Below are positions 58,502-64,000 of a stretch of DNA of 64,000 bases, piece by piece. The DNA lies in the NCBI GenBank assembly GCA_944320355.1, contig CALUHC010000021.1, forward strand, positions 1 to 64,000, in the 5' to 3' direction. Every line of letters begins with the position of its first letter. Positions within the stretch are counted from its first letter, which is position 1. The position numbers and the translations under genes were made by a program. The notes beneath the pieces are model-generated. The model was not told where the DNA came from and searched no databases. It saw nothing but the letters and a program-made list of their open reading frames with translations. Origin of the DNA: an uncultured Prevotella sp. (GTDB taxonomy: Bacteria > Bacteroidota > Bacteroidia > Bacteroidales > Bacteroidaceae).

Positions 58502-61462
58502 TCATCCAAAAAGCACAACCCCTTCCTGCTTCTTGCCGTCCATCATGATGCGCAATGGCCGGTCGAAACGCACGTGGCGCACATATTGCGTCTCCTCCAC
58601 GGCGGGCATGGCGTCGAGAACGTCCTTGCGGAACAGCCCGTCGCCCATATATGTATTGATGGTGAAGTAGCCCACGCCGAACGAAGTGAGGTTCTGGAAG
58701 AAGTGGGTGCCCTGGCTCGGGTCCACGCGATAGTTCTTCAGGCCTGCCTCCACGATGACTTTCGCCGCGCTGATGTGCGGCCACTTCACCGGAATGCCCA
58801 GCCAAGGGTCGCTCGACCCCCAGCGCCCCGGCCCCACGAGGACATAATTGCGTCCCTCGGCAAGGAACTTGCGGTTCATCCGCTCTATCTCGCAGGCAAT
58901 GGCAGGGTTGTTCATTGCCGTGAAGCTATCGTCGGTCTTGACGTACATAACGTCCGTCACGTCGTTGTCGATGCCGTGGCCCAGCGAGTTGTGCGAGCGC
59001 AACAGGCACCGCTCGTCGGGTATCTTCGTGATGTCTTCGTCGAGCATCTGCTTGCTGTCCACTATCGGACGAATCTGCAGCAGGTTCAGTTCGCCGGTTC
59101 GGTCATCGTTCAGGTTGCCCGCAAACTCCACCTCCACGGGCCGTCTCATCTCCTCCGTGCCGAGGCGTTGCACCATCTGCAGCAGCTCGGGCAACGGGAA
59201 AACGCCGTGCTGCAGCACGCCGCTGAAGGTGATGACCTTGCGTCCTCCCTCGTAGATGCCGTCTCGGATGATCTGGTCGTTGGGGTCGTAGGTAGAGGCG
59301 ATGCCCGCCAGCGCGCCGTCCTTGTCGGCCTCCTTTACGCGCAGGTTGAGCAGGTTGAAGCCGTCGTCCACCCTCGGTCCGTCGCCGAAGTGCGTCATGT
59401 CGAGCGCGTAGAATCGCGTCTGGGTCTCCCTGAGGGCCATTTCCATCTCGCTGGTCTGCAGGACCTGGCGCGGATGATACGGGCAGACGCGCAGCGTTAG
59501 GCCTCCGTCGACGATATACTTGCCCAGACCGAGGGCGAGGTTCACCACACCCTCCTCGGCCTTCTCCTCGCCGATGGGATAGTAGTTGAGCGACCTGAGC
59601 ACGCCGCTGTACGTGGGATAGAAGCGGTCGCCGTGCCTGCGGCCCACAACCTCCTGCAGGATGACGGCCATCTTCTCCTGGTCTATGATGTTGCTCGTGG
59701 CGGTCATGTAAGCCTTTGAGTCGCGATAATAGACCGAGGCGTACACCGCCTTGATGGCGGCGGCCAGCATCCGCAGCATCTCATACTTGTCGTCGAGATA
59801 CGGAATCATGTAAGTGGAGTAGATTCCGGCAAAGGGCTGGTAGTGGCTGTCCTCCAAGAGAGACGACGAGCGGATGGCTATCGGTGCCTTGACAGCGTCG
59901 AAGAAGGTGAAGAAGTCGGCTATGAGCGAGTCCGGCAGCTGCGCCCTGAGGAAGTGGGTGAGTATCTCCGAGTCGTCGGCATCGCTGAGCGCCACTTGGT
60001 AGAGGTTGTTCTTGTCCATGAAATCGTCGAACACGTCGGTGCAGAGCACGAGCGTTTTCGGTATGCTCACCTGCGCGTTGGCATATTGGTTCAGCTCCGG
60101 GTGACGCTTGATGATGTTGTCCAGGAAGGCGAGACCGCGCCCCTTGCCGCCCAGCGAGCCTTCGCCGATGCGGGCGAAGTGGCCGTAGGCGTCGAACTTG
60201 CCGCGGTCGAACACGGCCACCACGCCGATGTTCTTCAGCCGGCGGTACTGCACTATGGCGTCAAAGATGATCTGGCGGTGGGCGTCCACATCCTGCAGCT
60301 TGTGCCACGTGACGTGCTTGAGGAAGGCCGACACGGGGAATATGGCCCTGGCCGAGAGCCAGCGGCTCATGTGGTTGCGGCTGACGTGGTAGAGCATCGA
60401 GTCGTTCGGTATGGTGAAGATGTTGTCCTGCAGTTCCTTCAGGCTGTGTATGCGCAGTATCTCCTTGCCCGTCTTTGGGTCGTGGAACACGAAGTCGCCG
60501 AAGCCCATGTGCTCCTCCATGAGCTGACGCAGGTCTATGTCCATCTTCTTGGAGTTCTTGTCGACGAAGCGGAAGCCCTCGGCCTCAGCCTTCTGGCGGT
60601 TTTCCGACTCCGCGCTCTGCAGTATCAGGGGCACGTACTCGTCGCGCTTCCTTATCTCGCGCAGCAGCTTCAGCCCCGCCTCGGGGTCCTTCTCGCCGCC
60701 GTGGGGGAAGCGCGCGTCGCTTATCACGCCCAGCGCGTTGTCGCCATACTTGTCGTACAGGGCTATGGCTTCCTCGTAGTTGCGCGCCAGGAGCACCTTA
60801 GGCCGGCCGCGTTTGCGCTGCGCCGCGGCGTGCGGGTTGAGCGCCTCGGTAGAGAAGCGCTTGGCCTGCTGCAGTATGTAATTGTACAGATTGGGCAATA
60901 TAGAGGAGTAGAACCTGACGTTGTCCTCCACGAGCAGTATCATCTGCACGCCCGCCTCGTGCATGTCGTGCTCTATGTTCATCTTGTCTTCGATGAGCTT
61001 TATGATGGAGAGGATGAGGTTTGTGTTGCCCAGCCAGCAGAAGATGTAGTCGAACACCGACAGGTCTTCGTTCTCCATCCGCTTGGTGATGCCGTGCGAG
61101 AAGGGCGTGAGCACCACGCAGGGTATGGCTGGCGAGCCTGCCTTGATGGCCCTCGCCACGTCGAACGCGTCGTTGTCGGCGTTGCCCGGCATGCATATCA
61201 CGAGGTCGATGTCGGTGGTGCGGAGCACCTTCTCTGCCTCCTCTATCGTTGTCACCTGCGTGAACGTAGGGGGATAGCGCAGCCCCAGCTCCATATACTC
61301 GTCGAAAATCTTCTCGTCCACGCGCCCGTCGTCCTCAAGCATGAAGGCATCGTAGGGGTTGGCCACTATGAGCACGTTGCAGATACGGCGCGTCATCAGG
61401 TTCACGAACGACACGTCCTTGATGTAGAACTTGTTCCACTCCGGTGGTACTTTTGCTTTCAT
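58502..61462 (-). CDS. PPDK/PEP-synthase-like protein with receiver-like N-terminus
   Basis: 986-residue cytoplasmic protein. The N-terminal 340 residues look like two receiver-type domains: first NVLIVANPYDAFMLEDDG near residues 29-46, with a DLVICMPGNADN segment; then MILLVEDNVRFYSSILPNLY near 173-192, with VISDARFPHGGEKDPEAGLK and QSAESENRQKAEAEGF, very receiver-like (Asp in SDARF). From about residue 440 a pyruvate phosphate dikinase ATP/PEP-binding domain follows: GEGSLGGKGRGLAFLDNII, IRSSSLLEDSHYQPFAGIYS, EEGVVNLALGLGKYIVDGG, and LLQIRPIVDS. The phosphohistidine swivel and PEP-binding barrel are not seen; the chain continues into GPGRWGSSDPWLGIPVKW. I start at 61462. Confidence 0.85.
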   Translation of the reverse strand: MKAKVPPEWNKFYIKDVSFVNLMTRRICNVLIVANPYDAFMLEDDGRVDEKIFDEYMELGLRYPPTFTQVTTIEEAEKVLRTTDIDLVICMPGNADNDAFDVARAIKAGSPAIPCVVLTPFSHGITKRMENEDLSVFDYIFCWLGNTNLILSIIKLIEDKMNIEHDMHEAGVQMILLVEDNVRFYSSILPNLYNYILQQAKRFSTEALNPHAAAQRKRGRPKVLLARNYEEAIALYDKYGDNALGVISDARFPHGGEKDPEAGLKLLREIRKRDEYVPLILQSAESENRQKAEAEGFRFVDKNSKKMDIDLRQLMEEHMGFGDFVFHDPKTGKEILRIHSLKELQDNIFTIPNDSMLYHVSRNHMSRWLSARAIFPVSAFLKHVTWHKLQDVDAHRQIIFDAIVQYRRLKNIGVVAVFDRGKFDAYGHFARIGEGSLGGKGRGLAFLDNIIKRHPELNQYANAQVSIPKTLVLCTDVFDDFMDKNNLYQVALSDADDSEILTHFLRAQLPDSLIADFFTFFDAVKAPIAIRSSSLLEDSHYQPFAGIYSTYMIPYLDDKYEMLRMLAAAIKAVYASVYYRDSKAYMTATSNIIDQEKMAVILQEVVGRRHGDRFYPTYSGVLRSLNYYPIGEEKAEEGVVNLALGLGKYIVDGGLTLRVCPYHPRQVLQTSEMEMALRETQTRFYALDMTHFGDGPRVDDGFNLLNLRVKEADKDGALAGIASTYDPNDQIIRDGIYEGGRKVITFSGVLQHGVFPLPELLQMVQRLGTEEMRRPVEVEFAGNLNDDRTGELNLLQIRPIVDSKQMLDEDITKIPDERCLLRSHNSLGHGIDNDVTDVMYVKTDDSFTAMNNPAIACEIERMNRKFLAEGRNYVLVGPGRWGSSDPWLGIPVKWPHISAAKVIVEAGLKNYRVDPSQGTHFFQNLTSFGVGYFTINTYMGDGLFRKDVLDAMPAVEETQYVRHVRFDRPLRIMMDGKKQEGVVLFG

Positions 61463-61570
61463 CTGTGTGTGGTTGTTATGGATTGCACATTCCGCGAGGT
61501 GCCGGCGGCACGGAGCCGCCAGCCATTCCGCCGCCTTGCCTGCTCCGCTCCGCCGCGGCCTCACGATGAA

Positions 61571-61578
61571 CAAAGTTA
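61571..61578 (-). promoter_or_regulatory. TAnnTTTG promoter box of the PPDK-like gene
   Basis: TAACTTTG on the minus strand, about 108 bases upstream of the start; it confirms that the frame before 61462 is leader. Confidence 0.65.
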
Positions 61579-61737
61579 GTCTTTTTTCCGCAAACGGGCA
61601 AACATATCTGCCTTTTTGTTGGGTTTTACGCACACAACCGACACTCCGCCGCAGGCAGAGCGGCCTGATACGGCAGCCTGATTCTGTCAAGATTTTTCAT
61701 CTACCGCTCTGCCATCCGCGCCGCATCCGTAAACCAT

Positions 61738-61850
61738 TGACAATCAGCGGGGTTGCGAAACGGGCCGTTTTGGCTTCCGAAACGGCTCGTTTTAGAGCGC
61801 AAAACGGCACGTTTCAGGCGATGAAACGGCGCGTTTCGCAAAGTAAAACG
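61738..61850 (-). repeat. 22-bp palindrome array (copy 9), near-perfect
   Basis: Cores AAACGGGCCGTTT (61758), AAACGGCTCGTTT (61780), AAACGGCACGTTT (61802) and AAACGGCGCGTTT (61824), exactly 22 bp apart. A spacer word TTGGCTTCCG is shared with copy 1. No gene is supported in 61579-62007. Confidence 0.8.
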
Positions 61851-62007
61851 AAAGGGATGGTTTTCCGACATGGCTTTTGTCAACATTTTTCACCTCCCGG
61901 AAAGGCTTCCTGTATGACCGCCAGCACAGCCCGAAACGCCCTCGACGACGCAGCGTTAAATATATTTAAGAATCTCGCAGGCGTTCTTTTCGTAGGAAGA
62001 AAAAAGC

Positions 62008-62015
62008 TAACTTTG
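62008..62015 (+). promoter_or_regulatory. TAnnTTTG promoter box of the second GH51 gene
   Basis: TAACTTTG, 130 bases before the start codon and directly followed by the leader motif. Confidence 0.7.
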
Positions 62016-62090
62016 CATAATGCAGGCTGCGTTCGGAATACCCGGAGCAAGCTCCGTCTCCGCTCACTGGCACCGCATCTGCATAATGCA
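62016..62090 (+). promoter_or_regulatory. 5'-leader RNA motif with CAAG-tetraloop hairpin (copy 3)
   Basis: Reads CATAATGCAGGCTGCGTTCG, GAATAC, then the hairpin CGGAG-CAAG-CTCCG (about 62047-62060), then TCTCCGCTCACTGGC, then GCATCTGCATAATGCAGG, which could pair with the first bases. Aligned with the copies at 3378 and 23493. Confidence 0.55.
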
Positions 62091-62145
62091 GGGCGCGACT
62101 GAGCGCCGGCCTGCGCCATATCACCAAAAAGATATCAGTAAACCG

Positions 62146-64000
62146 ATGAAGAAAACCTTACTTTGCGCCCTACTGGCCGTGGCCTCCGGGCTCACGGCGA
62201 CGGCCCGCGAGACTCTGCAAGACTCGCTCTACCTGTTCTCCTACGCCACCGACAAGAACAAAAACACCGGCGGACTGCACCTCGCGTGGAGCCGCGACGG
62301 GCGGCAGTGGAACAAAATCGGGGGCGAATATGACTTCGTGAAGAGCGACTACGGCCCCTGGGGCAGCGGCAAGAAGATGTTCGACCCCGTGCTGGAACGC
62401 CGCCCCGGCGGTATGTGGGTGTGCTCCTGGCTGGTCAAGGAGGACGGCAGCATGATGGCGCTCACCGAGAGCCGCGACCTGCTGCTGTGGAAACCGCAGG
62501 ACTATATGTCGCCCCGCGTGATGATGGGGCCCAACCGCAACGTGCCGCGCGACACGGTGACGCTGGCCGACGGCACGCGCGCCACGGGCCAAGTGCACCG
62601 CGTGGAGAAGCAGGTGGTGGAGAACGTCATAGCCGAATACGAGCGGAGGCAGTACCGCGCGGAGCGGAACGCCGAGCTGATGGCCGACGACGCGACGCGG
62701 TTTGCCGGACTCGAGAAAGTGACGGTCACCATAACGCCGCAGCTTGACGGCGAGAAACAGATAAGCCCCGACCTCTTCGGCGTGTTCTTCGAGGACATCA
62801 ACTATGCCGCCGACGGCGGACTCTATGCCGAGCTGGTGCAGAACCGCGATTTCGAATATACCAACGAGGGCGCCAAGCGACACAAGGACTGGGGGCCGAC
62901 ATACGCCTGGCGCACCGAGGGCGAGGCCACGCTGGCCATAGACACCGCCGCGCCCATACACAAGAACAACGCCCACTATGCCGTGCTCGACGTGAAAGCG
63001 GCAGGCGGCGGGCTGGCCAACACCGGCTTCGACGGCATAGCCGTGGAACAGGGCAAGACCTACCTGCTGTCGCTCTTCGGCCGCGTGGAGCAGGGCAGCG
63101 GGCGCAAGGTGCGCGTCGCCCTGCGCACCAAGGACGGCCGCGAGATTGGCTCGACAACCGTAACACTGCCCCGCGAGGGCTGGCGCAAGGTTGAGGCCAC
63201 CATCAAGGCCGCCGAAACGGCGAAAGACGCCGAGCTGGCCGTGATGCCGGCAGAGGCCGGACGCTACGCGCTCGACATGGTTTCGCTCTTCCCCAAGGAC
63301 ACATACAAGGGGCGGCGCAACGGGCTTCGCCGCGACTTGGCCGAGGCCATAGCCGACCTCAGGCCGCGCTTCGTGCGCTTCCCCGGCGGATGCGTGGCCC
63401 ACGGCAACGGCTTGAAGAACATCTACAGGTGGAAGAACACCATCGGACCGCTCGAAAGCCGCAAGGGCATGTACAACATCTGGAACTACCGCCAGAGCAT
63501 GGGCCTGGGCTTCTATGAGTACTTCCAGTTCTGCGAAGACATGGGAGCCGAGCCGCTGCCGGTGCTGGCGGCGGGCGTGCCCTGCCAAAACTCGTCGCTC
63601 GGAGGCGACGGACAGCAGGGCGGACTGCCCCTCGGCGAGGAGATGGACGAGTACATACAGGACGTGATCGACCTCATAGAGTGGGCCAACGGCGACAAGA
63701 GCACCAAGTGGGGCCGCCTGCGCGCCGAGGCCGGGCACCCCGAGCCGTTCAACCTTAAGTATATAGGCATAGGCAACGAGGACCTCATCTCCGAGGTGTT
63801 CAAGGAGCGTTTCAAGCTCATCTACGATGCCGTAAGGGCCAAATATCCCGACATCAAGATCATAGGCACGGCCGGACCGTTCTACGAAGGATCCGACTAT
63901 GAGTACGGATGGCAGTTCGCCAAGGAACTGGGCGTTGACATCGTGGACGAGCACTACTACTGCCCGCCGGGATGGTTCATCCACAACCGCGACTTCTACG
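62146..64000 (+). CDS. GH51 alpha-L-arabinofuranosidase with extra N-terminal domain (runs off window)
   Basis: Partial; 618 residues are visible, and the frame is open to the window end. The signal peptide MKKTLLCALLAVASGLTATA is followed by about 180 residues not present in the first GH51: LYLFSYATDKNKNTGGLHLA, MFDPVLERRPGGMWVCSWLV and ALTESRDLLLWKPQDYMS, which look like blades of a GH43-type beta-propeller fragment. From residue about 205 the GH51 pattern begins (DLFGVFFEDINYAADGGLYA), with a carbohydrate-binding-like insert, then VRFPGGCVAHGNGLKNIYRW near residue 420 and the probable acid/base Glu in IGIGNEDLIS (about residue 545). The nucleophile lies beyond the window. Probably acts on arabinan or arabinoxylan. 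Confidence 0.9.
   Translation, partial: MKKTLLCALLAVASGLTATARETLQDSLYLFSYATDKNKNTGGLHLAWSRDGRQWNKIGGEYDFVKSDYGPWGSGKKMFDPVLERRPGGMWVCSWLVKEDGSMMALTESRDLLLWKPQDYMSPRVMMGPNRNVPRDTVTLADGTRATGQVHRVEKQVVENVIAEYERRQYRAERNAELMADDATRFAGLEKVTVTITPQLDGEKQISPDLFGVFFEDINYAADGGLYAELVQNRDFEYTNEGAKRHKDWGPTYAWRTEGEATLAIDTAAPIHKNNAHYAVLDVKAAGGGLANTGFDGIAVEQGKTYLLSLFGRVEQGSGRKVRVALRTKDGREIGSTTVTLPREGWRKVEATIKAAETAKDAELAVMPAEAGRYALDMVSLFPKDTYKGRRNGLRRDLAEAIADLRPRFVRFPGGCVAHGNGLKNIYRWKNTIGPLESRKGMYNIWNYRQSMGLGFYEYFQFCEDMGAEPLPVLAAGVPCQNSSLGGDGQQGGLPLGEEMDEYIQDVIDLIEWANGDKSTKWGRLRAEAGHPEPFNLKYIGIGNEDLISEVFKERFKLIYDAVRAKYPDIKIIGTAGPFYEGSDYEYGWQFAKELGVDIVDEHYYCPPGWFIHNRDFY

Noticed and set aside
59843-61579. 578-residue open frame antisense to the PPDK-like gene
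   Set aside because: Shadow frame without domain features; the minus-strand gene has a promoter and conserved motifs.
62170-63984. 604-residue open frame antisense to the second GH51
   Set aside because: The plus strand carries the signal peptide and GH51 motifs and runs off the window end; the antisense frame is a shadow.

Overview
The window looks like a chromosome segment of a Bacteroidota (Bacteroidales) bacterium, most likely a Prevotellaceae-type organism with high GC content. The evidence is the repeated Bacteroidetes promoter box TAnnTTTG in front of genes, an exbB-exbD-exbD-tonB-pstS-TPR operon, the gliding lipoprotein GldH, a PorT-like barrel, a DUF2807 lipoprotein, a RicT/PSP1 protein, and GH51 arabinofuranosidases suited to plant polysaccharide use. 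The species cannot be named from this sequence alone.

Layout. Bases 1-2610 are an AT-rich island: a small exported protein, a 90-residue protein resembling only the N-terminus of FtsZ and bracketed by two related palindromic repeats, a HEPN/MNT pair and an unknown protein. The island abuts a tRNA-Lys gene whose D-arm carries an inserted hairpin of about 40-50 bases. From 3.4 kb the sequence becomes GC-rich core: ADP-ribosylglycohydrolase, inositol-phosphatase family enzyme, cupin, DUF2807 lipoprotein, histidine acid phosphatase, GH51, metF, holB, ricT and gldH. Bases 16.2-22.9 kb hold the cell-shape operon purH(IMP cyclohydrolase)-mreB-mreC-mreD-mrdA-rodA on the minus strand. Then come a DUF362 ferredoxin, a MATE exporter, a Crp/Fnr regulator, the TonB energisation operon (28-33.6 kb), an aminotransferase, lptF/G-ribBA, a START-like protein, tRNA-Met, a 4Fe-4S ferredoxin too short for most ORF callers, a PorT-like barrel, a two-gene 5'-nucleotidase, rplS, and a stand-alone AICAR transformylase (the other half of the PurH function, 21 kb from the first). 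Bases 45.9-52.1 kb encode a MacAB-TolC-like exporter with one frameshifted permease. Bases 52.7-56.6 kb encode a YtrB-like ABC operon with three related membrane proteins and a terminal GntR repressor. The window ends with an M23/LysM peptidase, a large pyruvate-phosphate-dikinase-like protein with receiver-like domains, and a second GH51 enzyme cut by the window end.

The non-coding space is unusually structured. (1) Nine intergenic arrays repeat a 13-bp palindrome AAACGnnnCGTTT at a near-exact 22-bp period; three of them sit in a conserved 240-260 bp composite element. (2) Three MITE-like elements share terminal inverted repeats, and two of them lie directly upstream of the MATE and crp genes. 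(3) A 5'-leader RNA motif with a covarying CAAG-tetraloop hairpin starts just after the promoter of at least three unrelated genes. (4) Several intergenic regions are nested palindromes built from short repeated words. The palindrome arrays, the leader motif, the interrupted tRNA and the FtsZ-like cassette are the best candidates for undescribed biology.
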